DNA from: Porphyra umbilicalis
Lineage: Eukaryota; Rhodophyta; Bangiophyceae; Bangiales; Bangiaceae
DNA: 64,000 nucleotides
Assembly (NCBI GenBank): GCA_002049455.2
Contig: KV919040.1
Coordinates: 41,321 to 105,320 of the forward strand
Direction of reading: 5' to 3'
The notes beneath the pieces were generated by a model, which was not told the origin of the DNA, ran no database searches, and was given only the letters and a program-made list of their open reading frames with translations. Positions 53,660-62,916 of the stretch are shown here, in pieces. The position numbers and the translations under genes are program-made. Numbering within the stretch: position 1 is the stretch's first letter; every line of letters begins with the position of its first letter.

Positions 53660-55633
53660 ATGACCGACGCCACCGACAGCGCGGCGGCGACGCCGGCAAT
53701 GTCTGAGGTGTCCGCCCCGCCCTCCTCTGGCGCCGTAGAGGAGACATCCGCGGGTAAGCGCTCCCGACGGCGGGAGAAGGAGGAGCTCCCCGTCGTTGTG
53801 CGCGGCGGCTGGCGCGACCTGCTCACCTCCAAGCTGTACCTGCTGCTCGTCGTGCTGCGTTTTGCGGCCATCCTCCTCCCCGGCTATGTGGACAATGCGG
53901 AGCTGCTCGACGGGCAAGATGTGCTCGCCGCGGCGCTGCTGCCGGGCATGCCGCCCGCGGCCGCTTCGGCGTTGCCGGCGGGCATGGCGGCCGACCCGCC
54001 GGTGCGGTCCATGGTCGGCGCCGTGATCACGACGGGTATCCCATACATGGCCGTCAACCTGCTCTCCCGCGCCGTGCCCCTGCCGCCGTCGCTCCTCGGC
54101 GTCGTTGGCGTTGTCGCGCCGCGCCTGTGGATGTGCCTCCTGAGCCTGCTCATGGACGTGCTGACGCTCAACCTGTTCAACTACAATGAGCAGCACGCGG
54201 CAATTCCGACGGTCATGACGCTCGCGTCGACGTGGACGACGTTTGCGCTCATGACGCGCAACAGCAACTTTACGCTCGAGGCGCTGTGCGTGGCGGGTGT
54301 CATCGCCGCCTGCTTTGTGGGGGAGCTCAACCACGAGCGCCCGCTCTTTTACCTGACCGCCCTGGCCATGTCGCTCGGCATCTTTCTGCGGCCAATGTTC
54401 ATTGGCTACTTTACGACGATGGTCATTTTCCTGCTCGCCGCCTATGCCCGCCCCGAGTTTTCCACCCTCCGCTACATCCGCGGCGCCGTGGAGGGCACCG
54501 CCATCTTTGGTATCATGTGCACGCTGTACGTGACGGTCGACTCGGTCTTTCACGGGCTCTTCAAGCTGACCATTGGCGGCGTGCCCGTCACCAACTTTGA
54601 CAGCTTTGTGGGGCTGGTCGGCTCGGGCCCGCTCGGCTACAAGGGCCGCCTCGTCATTACGCCCCTGCAGGCCATCCTCAAGTACTGGCGCGGGTGGACG
54701 TTCAAGACGTTCCAGCAAAACGCGTCGCCCGGCCAGATCTTCATCTCGCTCCCCTTTATTCTCGGCCCACTATTCTTCCTCCTCGCGCGCGACTCGTACG
54801 AGGGCACCCGCAAGGAGCTCAAGGGGCTGGCCGCGGAGCTCAAGGCGGCCGGCAACGCCAGCGGTTCGTCGTCCAACACCACCGGCCCGAGTGTGCGGGG
54901 CCCGGACGGCAAGAAGCGCCGCCGCCGCCGCAAGGCCCCCTCCGCCGCCAAGGTGCGGGAGGAGGAGACGCTCGTCTTTTACGACACCATCCAGACGACG
55001 CTGTTGCTCGGCCTGCTCTTTGACGTTGTCCAACACAATGACCGCATCGGCCTCGTGTCGCTGCTGCCGCTCGTCATGCCCGCCGTCGTGTGCGCGCACG
55101 AGCACATTTTCGCGGCCGACTCGCGCTACTGGATGCGCTACGCGTGGCTGGCGACGACCGCCGTGGCGGTCATTAGCCTTGCGGGCGCCAACCACGGCGC
55201 GCTGACGCGCATGGCCCTCTCCCTCTCGGCGGGCGACCGCGGACAGCTGCCGGCCGACGCCAACGTGGTCGTCTACCGCGGCCTGGTCCCCCCGGCGGTG
55301 GCGTTTGGCGCCAACCCCCACGGGGTGACCTTCCACGACGGGGGGCTGACGCGCACGGAGCTCATGTCCAAGCTGAAAAAGCTCCGCGCCGACGACACGC
55401 ACGAGGAGGACAAGCTGCTCGTCGTTGCGCCGGGGACGGTGCGGATGAAGCGGGACTTGGAGGCGGTGCCGGAGCTCACCAGGGGCTTCCACATGTCCCT
55501 CCACGACCCGCCGACCAACGTGGACGACGCGTTGCGGCGGACACAGCTGCGGTTCTACCGGTTTGTGGGGGATGAGGACGACTCGCTCATCTTGGACGCG
55601 GAGGAGGATGCGGAGAGGGAGCAGGAGCTTTGA
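53660..55633 (+). CDS. GT22-family mannosyltransferase-like protein (PIG-Z/SMP3-like)
   Basis: Intronless 657-residue multi-pass membrane protein; ATG at 53660 after CCCACG. The layout follows GT22 enzymes of GPI-anchor assembly. The first membrane helix YLLLVVLRFAAILLPGYV leads into the luminal catalytic loop. Then come VRSMVGAVITTGIPYM, a LASTWTTFALMTRNSNFTLE helix and SLGIFLRPMFIGYF. The later pieces are DSVFHG, LVITPLQAILKYW and the C-terminal VVVYRGLVPPAVAFG, which resembles the PIG-Z tail (TYMPPR in relatives). PIG-Z/SMP3 adds the fourth mannose to the GPI core in the ER. Unusually, the catalytic HPDE motif of the first loop is replaced by VDNAE (residues 77-81), so activity is doubtful. 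A basic Lys/Arg tract and hydrophilic insertion lie near residues 395-435. PIG-B or ALG9/12 are less likely alternatives. Confidence 0.75.
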   Translation: MTDATDSAAATPAMSEVSAPPSSGAVEETSAGKRSRRREKEELPVVVRGGWRDLLTSKLYLLLVVLRFAAILLPGYVDNAELLDGQDVLAAALLPGMPPAAASALPAGMAADPPVRSMVGAVITTGIPYMAVNLLSRAVPLPPSLLGVVGVVAPRLWMCLLSLLMDVLTLNLFNYNEQHAAIPTVMTLASTWTTFALMTRNSNFTLEALCVAGVIAACFVGELNHERPLFYLTALAMSLGIFLRPMFIGYFTTMVIFLLAAYARPEFSTLRYIRGAVEGTAIFGIMCTLYVTVDSVFHGLFKLTIGGVPVTNFDSFVGLVGSGPLGYKGRLVITPLQAILKYWRGWTFKTFQQNASPGQIFISLPFILGPLFFLLARDSYEGTRKELKGLAAELKAAGNASGSSSNTTGPSVRGPDGKKRRRRRKAPSAAKVREEETLVFYDTIQTTLLLGLLFDVVQHNDRIGLVSLLPLVMPAVVCAHEHIFAADSRYWMRYAWLATTAVAVISLAGANHGALTRMALSLSAGDRGQLPADANVVVYRGLVPPAVAFGANPHGVTFHDGGLTRTELMSKLKKLRADDTHEEDKLLVVAPGTVRMKRDLEAVPELTRGFHMSLHDPPTNVDDALRRTQLRFYRFVGDEDDSLILDAEEDAEREQEL

Positions 55634-56034
55634 GGGGGGGGGGGGCGTGGGGGATGAACGGGCTTGCGTGTGTTTGAGCTGGTGGTCTTTTTGCCGGTTG
55701 TCTTGTCCGTGCTTTCGTGTGCGCGTGTGCGTTCCTTGTACCTCTGGGTCTCTGGTGGCGGACCATGGGTGGTTTGGCTTTCCTGTAGACCTCGCTCTGG
55801 GGAGGGGCGGCGGGCTTGCAAACCTTTTCCTCTGGCCGGCGCGTCTGCCGCTCCGCGCGGGCCGCCCGCCACCCCCCAGGTCGTGAAAAACCCACAGCAG
55901 TCCGCGTGACGTGTCCACCCAAAGCCCGCAGCGTCACGGCAGGTGCGACCTCGCCGCGGAGCCCCACCCGTAGCGGCGCCGTCAGTCGCCGCCCCCCCCC
56001 TCCCCCGCCCCTCACCCCCCCCCTCCCCCGCCCC
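55634..56034. other. Intergenic, convergent 3' ends
   Basis: Between the PIG-Z-like stop and the pseudouridine synthase stop. Ends in C-rich repeats (cccctcacccccccctcccc, twice) at about 55995-56050. No gene seen. Confidence 0.5.
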
Positions 56035-57108
56035 TCACCCCCCCCCCTCCCCATTGACCGCCGCCAACATCCACGGCTCCCACCCCGGGAGGCGCTCCAA
56101 GCACGCCACGAGATCCGCCGCCAGCGGCACCGCCGCGGCGACGCGCACACCCCCCTCGGTCGGGTGGTCAAAGGCGAGGGCGCGGGCGTGGAGGAACATG
56201 CGCGGCAGCCCATACGCGTCCCGCAACGCCCGGTTGACCGCCCCCTTGCCGTGCGTCGTGTCCCCCGCAATGGGCATGCGCGCATTGGCCAAGTGCCGCC
56301 GCACCTGATGCCGCCGGCCCGTCGCCAGCCGCGCGGCAACGAGCGACACGTCCGCGTCGGGGAGGTAGGCGAGCGTCGTAAAGGCCGTCGACGCGGCGCG
56401 GGGCGTTCCGCCCTTGGTGGCGCTCCCCGTGCCGCCGCCGCCGCCGCCGCCACCGCCGCCGCCCCGCCGCCGCCGCCGGCTGCCGCTGCTGCGGCCGCCC
56501 ACCATATCCCGCAGCGGGTGGTCATTGACCCACTCGGCGGCGGGCGTCGGCCCCACCACCAGCGCCACATACTCCTTGACGGTGCTCGGGGCGGCGAGGG
56601 CGGCTTGCAGCGCCGCCGCCGTCGCAGCCGACCCGACCGCGAGCGCGACCGCCCCCGACGTGGCGCGGTCGAGGCGGGACACAATGAAGACGGGGGCTGG
56701 GGCGACGAGGGCCTCGACTTGGGATTGCACAAACGTCGTCGCGGAGGCGTCCAAGTCGGCGTTGCGGTGCATGAGCAGGTGGGGGGGTTTGGCGGCAACG
56801 ACGACCGCGTCGTCGCGGTAGACGAGGTGCACGCGAGCCGAGGGGGGTGGGGGGGGGGGGGGGGGCACCGGCTTCTGCCTGGGGGGGAGGGGGGGCGTCG
56901 CGCCGTGGGGGGGGTCGGGTGGGGGGGGGGCCGGCGGCATTGTCGGCGCGCAGCCGACGGGGGTCACCCGCGGCGACGGCCGGTGCGGGCGCGGCCGGCA
57001 CCGCGCCGCCGTCGGCAGGCGGGGGCGGCAGGGAAAGCGCGTCGAGCAGAGGGGTGGGGGTGGGGAGCGGCCGCTCGGGCAGACCATCGGCGCCGGTACA
57101 AACGCCAT
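56035..57108 (-). CDS. RluA-family pseudouridine synthase, probably plastid-targeted
   Basis: The 357-residue frame starts at the ATG at 57108 with MAFVPAPMVCPSGRS and a Pro/Arg/Ser-rich leader that looks like a red algal plastid transit peptide; the frame is open further back but only as noise. The catalytic part has VYRDDAVVVAAKPPHLLMHR and FIVSRLDRATSGAVALA with the nucleophilic Asp (around residue 145), then VKEYVALVVG and GRRHQVRRHLANARMPIAGD, diagnostic of the RluA/TruC branch. The HR block plus PRMFLHARALAF favours a TruC-like (tRNA position 65) or rRNA substrate; this cannot be decided here. A poly-Gly insertion lies after a basic Arg tract in the middle. Two palindromes lie about 140-240 bases 5' of the start. 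Confidence 0.85.
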   Translation of the reverse strand: MAFVPAPMVCPSGRSPPPPLCSTRFPCRPRLPTAARCRPRPHRPSPRVTPVGCAPTMPPAPPPPDPPHGATPPLPPRQKPVPPPPPPPPSARVHLVYRDDAVVVAAKPPHLLMHRNADLDASATTFVQSQVEALVAPAPVFIVSRLDRATSGAVALAVGSAATAAALQAALAAPSTVKEYVALVVGPTPAAEWVNDHPLRDMVGGRSSGSRRRRRGGGGGGGGGGGTGSATKGGTPRAASTAFTTLAYLPDADVSLVAARLATGRRHQVRRHLANARMPIAGDTTHGKGAVNRALRDAYGLPRMFLHARALAFDHPTEGGVRVAAAVPLAADLVACLERLPGWEPWMLAAVNGEGGG

Positions 57109-57250
57109 GGCAGCGACGCGGGACAATGCCGCACCCGGCGGAGCGTGCACGCCCGACGCAGGCGGCTGCGGTGTCAACGGCGGTCCGATGGTCACCACGA
57201 CCGAGGCTGGGAGATCCGCTCGTGGATCGGTGTCCCAAATCCTGCCACTG

Positions 57251-57344
57251 GATCTTGGTCGCGACCAAGATCGCGGCGGGCGTAGGGCGGGTCGCCGCCC
57301 CCATCGACGTCGATGGGGGCGGCGACCCGCCCGACGCCCGCCGC
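57251..57344. repeat. Two adjacent near-perfect palindromes
   Basis: 57251-57272 is a perfect 22-bp palindrome (gatcttggtcg and its complement). 57273-57344 is a 72-bp palindrome with one mismatched position, centred on tcgacgtcga. Together they could form long cruciforms just upstream of the pseudouridine synthase start on the minus strand. Confidence 0.93.
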
Positions 57345-58060
57345 GGCACCCCGACGCTTGAAAAAAAGCGTTGGCACCGTTGCTGCACCCCAACTCCCTG
57401 CCGTCAGTGTCAACGCGGTCCGCCAGGGGCGGTGCGCGGACACCCTCCCGCGTCTTTCCCGCAAGCAGCTGGTGGTGGCCACGGCGGCGCGGTCGCACCC
57501 GCGTGGCGCGGCTGTGGCCATGGCGTCAAGGCCACCGACGTGGTGGCGCGGCGGCTGCCTGCCTGCGCATCGAGTGCACACCCCCCCGCCTCTGAGGTCG
57601 CGACGTTTGGCACGGCTGGTAAGTCTCGCGGCGTATGGCACGGCTGCTAGTTTCGCGTGGGCATAGCCACGCGAAGCGGCGGTGGGCGCTCGTGGTTTTC
57701 CTTATTCGAGACGCAAACGGTAGCGATGCACGTCACCTGAGGTGTCGGCGTCCCTGGCCGCCACCCCCGTCAGACGGGGCAGCGAAAGGTACAGAAGTAC
57801 CGCGCGGCAGCACGAAAGAGTCATGTCACTGGCTTCACGCATGGGAACACGTTCAGCGCCTCCAACACCAGAGCATCAAAGTCTGTACAGTTTAGAGAGT
57901 AAGGAAGCGTACGTATGGGCGGGCCCCACCAGGCATAAGCAGTTATGCGCGAAACGTCAAGACGGCGGTCAACAACCATCGCCGCGGCCAGCCAATCCCC
58001 TTCCCACGGCGGAGCACAAACAGTACAGACAGCCACGCACGCGCGCCCAACGGTCGCAGC
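57345..58060. other. Intergenic
   Basis: Upstream region of the pseudouridine synthase and 3' flank of the permease. No supported gene. Partial repeats of the palindrome's gcgggtcgccgcccccatcg block make composite open frames here that I do not trust. Confidence 0.4.
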
Positions 58061-60835
58061 CTACGAGCTCCCGCTGCTCGCCCCGTCAATCCGATTCGCG
58101 TCGGCCACCTCCTCGTCGCTGTCAATGGACTTTGGCGGCGCCGCCGCCTCGGCCGACCCCGTCGTCAGGTCCTCCTCCTCAAACGGTAGGAGCAGGTTGA
58201 GCGCAATCGCAATGATCGCGCCAATGCAGTAGCCGGTGCTGACCGTAATCTTGACCGCGTCAATGACCGCCTGCAGGCCCGCGCTGTCGCCCTCGTACGT
58301 GAAGATGTACTCAAACCAGTTGGGCACGAGCGACACGCCGAGGCCGACGGCCAGGGCGGCCGACACGATGAAGCGGTCGCGGCGCGTCCACCCGAGGCGC
58401 GCGAGGATGCGGATGCCACTGACCGCCACGTTGGCAAAGAGGAACGTGGTCATGCCGCCTGTGGGGGACAGACCGGGGCGGAGATGCAGGTACGTGACGG
58501 GCGGGAAGCAAGGGGAAGGAGGCACGAGACAAGGGGCAAAGGAAAGGGAGTTAGACACAGAACAACAGGAGCGCCCACACGACGTAGTGGTTGCGTCTTG
58601 ACAGCCACGCAAAACCAAGGCCAGTGTACAAGACACGAAACAGCACAGAGCACACACGTACCGACAACCGCATCCGGGATGGCCACAAAAACGCCGCCGA
58701 CCTTGCCGAGGATGCCCGCCAGGATGAGCCAGAAGCACGCCCAGTAGCCAGCCATACGGTTGGCACACCGCGTGATGGCAATGACGGCTGTGCACAAGAG
58801 TAGGCCATACGAGGAAGCCCCAGGATTGGCAGTGCGACAAGGCGCCAGCAGGCGGGGAGAACAAAACAGGTCAGCAAGCTGCCCCAGTCTGACCAGCCCA
58901 ACACCAAACGAAAAGCACCTCGCCATCCCCCTTGCGCAGGCACCCTTTGCGCCACCACCCGCCACCGTGCTCACGCCGCTGCCGGCCACTCGCAAGACCC
59001 CGAAAGCACCCACGCGGACCCCCCCCCGCCCCCCCGAACGTACCATTGTTCTGCGAAAAGGTCGTCGTCGGGTTGCCCGTCATGAGCACCGCAATCAAGC
59101 TGTTGACGCCATCGGCCAGGATGCCGCCCTGGATGCGGCTCTCAAACACCGGCCCCGACGTTTCCACCCGTGACACGTCGCACGAGGCGGTAATGTCACC
59201 GACCGACTCGACGGTCGTCACCACAAAGGCGATGAGCAGGGGGATCACCGACGGCCTGTGTGCCGAGCACAGCCGACACCCGCATGGGCAGAGACACGTC
59301 GCACAAAGGCACGACGCAGGCGCCGCGTGGGCGGCGGCAACCAGAGCGCAAGCGCATCCAACGTTAGCGCACTGCGCGACGCTCCTCGGCGCCGCACGTC
59401 CGCCAGCGTCGACACCAAACCGCGGCGCGCATCCCGCCTGGTCCCGTCCGACACCGACGTTGACCCCCGCGCGCTGCCTCCACACCCCCGCCCCGCCGCC
59501 CTCCCCCAAACGTACGCGTAAAAGCCCAAATTGAACGTCCGCGTCCACAAAAACGTAACCACCGGCGCCGACGTAATCGACGCGGTGCCGACGTAGCCCG
59601 TCGCGGCGGCGACCGCAAACCCAATCAACAGCGCCAAGATGATCTGCGCGGAGCGCATAAACGGGGAGCCAAACACCTCAATGAGGAGGATGGCCCCAAA
59701 GACGGAAAAGCCGAGCCCAATCCAGTTGGCGTGCCCCCACGGCAAGCTCGTCTGCGACACGAGCGTGTTTGGGCATTCCGCAAAGATGGGGACCCCCCCG
59801 CCGGCGAGGCGGTAGGCGTAGCACGGCCCCGAGCCGCCGCCCCAGTACTTCAAGCCCGTGCCGACGAGCGACGCGCCAATCAAAAACACCGTCACGCCCG
59901 TGACGAGGGGCGGAAACACCTTGCGCGTTGCGCGCGCGGGGAGGAAGCTCAGACCCACTTCCAGGAGGCAACACACCGCGACGGTGCCGAGGTAGCGGCC
60001 AAAGGCGTCGGGGCAGGGCGCGGGGAGGCCGCCGTCGAGGGGGGGGGGGCACGTGGTGCCGTCTGCCCGCATTGCGCGGATGGCCGCCTCGGCAATGGGG
60101 AGAAAGGTAAAGGACGGGCCCGACAGGCTGATGAGGCCCGAGCCAATGTGCAAGCCGCCCCAGCGCAGGGACAGGCGCTTGATTTGCATTAGCGACAAGA
60201 GGCCACTCGTGATGAGCGCCGTGGACACCATGTAGGAGCCTGGGCAGCGGCACAAACGGGGGGGGAAGCACGGCACCAGACAGGGGGGAGACACCACCGG
60301 CAGCGAGGCGGGGCGGCAGCAACACGACGGCGAAAGAAAAAGCCCCACCACGTCAGCACCCCGCGCGACACCTAGCAGAGGCGCACCAGCAGTCGCCGAC
60401 GGCACCAAGCCGTCGCAACGCAGCCTGCCCCACCGCCGCTTGCCACTCGCCTCGCCTCCTCCTGTACTTTCCCCCGTGGTGCCCCGCCCCCCCCCCCTAA
60501 CATACGGAAATCATTGTCGAGGTTGAGGTGGTTGTCCCCCGCCCCAGACAGGATGAGCGGCAGCGCGGTGATCCCCCCAATCATGGCGAGCGCGTGTTGA
60601 AAGCCGACGAGCGCGCCGACGGCAATCGGCAGCGACTCGTTGAGGCCGAAAAAGGGTGCCGGCGCGCCCGGCGAGAGGAAGGGCACCCGCGGCAAACACA
60701 GCGCCTTGTAGTTGTAGTCGCCGAGCCACCCGTGGCGGGTCGTCACTTTGCGGCGGAGGCGGGCGGGGAGGCTCGGCGCCTCCATGCCGACGGGGGGGGG
60801 GGGGTGCCCCCCGCGCCCCCGTCAAGGTCCGCCAT
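58061..60835 (-). CDS. NCS2/NAT family nucleobase permease, five exons
   Basis: Exons (minus) 60835-60506, 60239-59516, 59255-59044, 58787-58662 and 58458-58061 join in phase. Donors are GTATGT once and GTACGT three times; acceptors end in CAG. The product resembles fungal UapA-like xanthine/uric acid permeases: FGLNESLPIAVGALVGFQHALAM, SYMVSTALITSGLLSLMQI and PSVIPLLIAFVVTTVESVGD. The NAT signature region is FSQNNAVIAITR, followed by RCANRMAGYWACFWLILAG and GGMTTFLFANVAVSGIRIL. About 12-14 hydrophobic segments are expected; it would import purine bases or uracil with protons or sodium. From the inner ATG at 60785 the length is 579 residues. The ATG at 60835 (MADLDGGAGGTP) lies before a run of 13 (60792-60804) lacking one base, and would give about 596. 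The signature has Ala where Gly is usual. Confidence 0.9.
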
Positions 60836-62085
60836 GGCCGCCGGGGGTGGGGAGGGAAGGGCCGGGGGGTGGGAGAGGGAATCACCCGGCAGATGAGGGA
60901 CGTCCACAGAGGCAGGACGCGAGGCGGCGGGGCGGGAAGCGGGTGAGGGAAGGGGGGGGGGGGGGCACGCCGCAAGCCGCGCAGCGTCGGGCGTACAGCA
61001 CGCGAGCGGCGCGTCCGGGTCAAGTAGCGCCGTACCACGGCCGACAGAGACGCGCCCACGCTACTGCGGCGGCCGCAGTGACCGCTGCCGCGCGCGCCCC
61101 GCAGCCGCTTCGCGACCGACCGGCCGTCACGGGGGACTCCCCCCCGTGGGCGCCGCGGCGCGGGGGACCTCGCGGGGCGGCGCCAACCCCCCCCCCCCCA
61201 CCCAGACGACGGGGGCGCCCGCGGCAGCGGGTCCGCTCCCCGCGCGGGGGGGGGGCGCGCGCGCGCAGGCGCGCCGGCCCGTGCCCCGCCTGGCGGCCGC
61301 CGCTCTCGCAAGGCGCGGGCGGCCGCGTGGGCGCGGCGCCGCGGCGCGGGCGCCACGGCCCCCACGTGCCACGCGCGGGGCGCCACGTGCGCGGCACGCG
61401 GCGCGCCGCGGCCGCGTGCCCCGCGGGGGGACCGTCCCCCTCCACCACCAGCACGGTGTGCGGGGGAGCAGGCGGCCGTCGACGACGCCCCTTCACCAGG
61501 TCGACCGCAGCGGGCAGGGTGCAGGGCTGTATTGGGGACAGCCGGTCGCGCGAACCACCACCAGCCGTTGGCAGGGGTGGTGGCGCTTGGGATCAAGTGG
61601 GGGGGGTTGCCCGGCTTGGGTCGTTGATGGCAGCCGCTCGCGCGAGCGCCATGGCGGCATGGAAGAAGTGGGCCTGGGTTGCTCCAATCAGCTGCTCGAC
61701 CGCCTTGATCCGCAAGCATCTCCCATGATCTGATCGTTCTCCAAGGTGCAGGGAACAACACGAACACTGGATTGGGCGACGTCCAGCGGCCGTCCAGGCA
61801 CATGCGATGCGCATACAGCGGCCACACAATGGCAACACAACGAAAGCAACCCCAATCCGACACACGACCGGCTGGGCGCCGGGAGTGGTTGGGCGGGGGC
61901 ACACAACAACAAAAAGGACACCGAGTAGCACCGTGCCAACTCACCCATGAAACAACCCTGCCGAGCCGCATCATCAAACAACATGGACACACGAGCAGTT
62001 CCTCGCACCCACACCCCGGACACCTCGTCACTCTCCAATGGCCAACGCATGCAGGCAGAAGCTACCTAAGCACCTCCTCGTGAGG
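60836..62085. other. Intergenic
   Basis: Permease promoter followed by lower-GC sequence from about 61700. The stretch at 61030-61500 is extremely GC-rich with long open frames on both strands, none with recognisable protein features. Confidence 0.45.
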
Positions 62086-62916
62086 CTACTCGTTGGCCCC
62101 AAACGACTTGCGCAAGAAGTTCTCTACGAGCGCCAGCCCGAGCCAGTCATTCTTCACGACGCTGGTGCGCGAAGCGTCATCCCGCCACCCCGCAGCAGTG
62201 CCCTTTAGTAACGTCTCGCCCATGCGCTGACACGAGTCGAAATCGATCAGCACTGCCGTGTCGTCCTCCTTGAGCATGATATTGCGGGGTGTAACGTCGT
62301 TGTGGCAGTAGCCCATGTCGTGCAGATGGGCCAGCGCCGCAGCAATCTGTGCAATGCAACGGCCGACCTTGAGCGGGGTCTCCTTGGCCAGGCACCGTTG
62401 AAGAAGCGTCTGCTTGTACGGCTCGAGGACAAAGCCAACGATGCGGCTGTGCTCCACCATACAGCCGAGGTACTTTACGATGTGGGGATGCGGCCGCCGC
62501 CGGAGCTCCTCCAACACGTTGGCCTCGCTCATGATTGCATCACGCCTTGCCTTGTGAAAGGCGGGGTTGTCGTAGAGTCCGATCTCCAGCTTCTTGACGT
62601 ACAAGTCGGCCTGCGGCTCGACGGACATGAAGGAGGGCGGGAGCTTGGGAAACACCTGCGCAATGTCAACCAAAAGAGGCTCTCCGCCGACATCGCCCGC
62701 CCCGGGACACGGACCCGCTTGCTGGCTTTTCACCTCCGCCAGCAAATCTTCCAGGTCGACGTCTGCTTTCGACATGCCCGGACGGAACACGCGCATGTAG
62801 AAGCGTCCTCCAGACGCGCCGTCTCGGTAGAGAATTGCCCTGTACACGTACATTCCCTTCGTGGACTCAGACCTGTCAATAGCCCGATGGAATTCCAGCA
62901 GCTCTGACTCAGCCAT
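62086..62916 (-). CDS. Small divergent protein kinase-like protein
   Basis: 276 residues from an ATG at 62916. Kinase features in order: ADLYVKKLEIG (possible ATP-anchoring Lys), MSEANVLEELRRRPHPHIVKY (helix C Glu), VGFVLEPYKQTLLQR (hinge) and HLHDMGYCHNDVTPRNIML, the catalytic loop with Asp about 207 and Asn. Then LIDFDS stands in place of DFG, GTAAGWRDD in place of the activation-loop GT.GY, and NDWLGLALVENFL as helix F. The HRD motif is HND. The protein ends right after helix F, so most of the C-lobe is missing. An N-terminal region of about 100 residues (VEPQ and acidic parts) is not recognised. Activity is plausible but uncertain. Composition is less GC-extreme than its neighbours. No frame breaks. 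Confidence 0.75.
   Translation of the reverse strand: MAESELLEFHRAIDRSESTKGMYVYRAILYRDGASGGRFYMRVFRPGMSKADVDLEDLLAEVKSQQAGPCPGAGDVGGEPLLVDIAQVFPKLPPSFMSVEPQADLYVKKLEIGLYDNPAFHKARRDAIMSEANVLEELRRRPHPHIVKYLGCMVEHSRIVGFVLEPYKQTLLQRCLAKETPLKVGRCIAQIAAALAHLHDMGYCHNDVTPRNIMLKEDDTAVLIDFDSCQRMGETLLKGTAAGWRDDASRTSVVKNDWLGLALVENFLRKSFGANE

Noticed and set aside
57192-57641. Minus-strand frame crossing the palindromes
   Set aside because: Made of repeated palindrome blocks; no ATG context, no domain.
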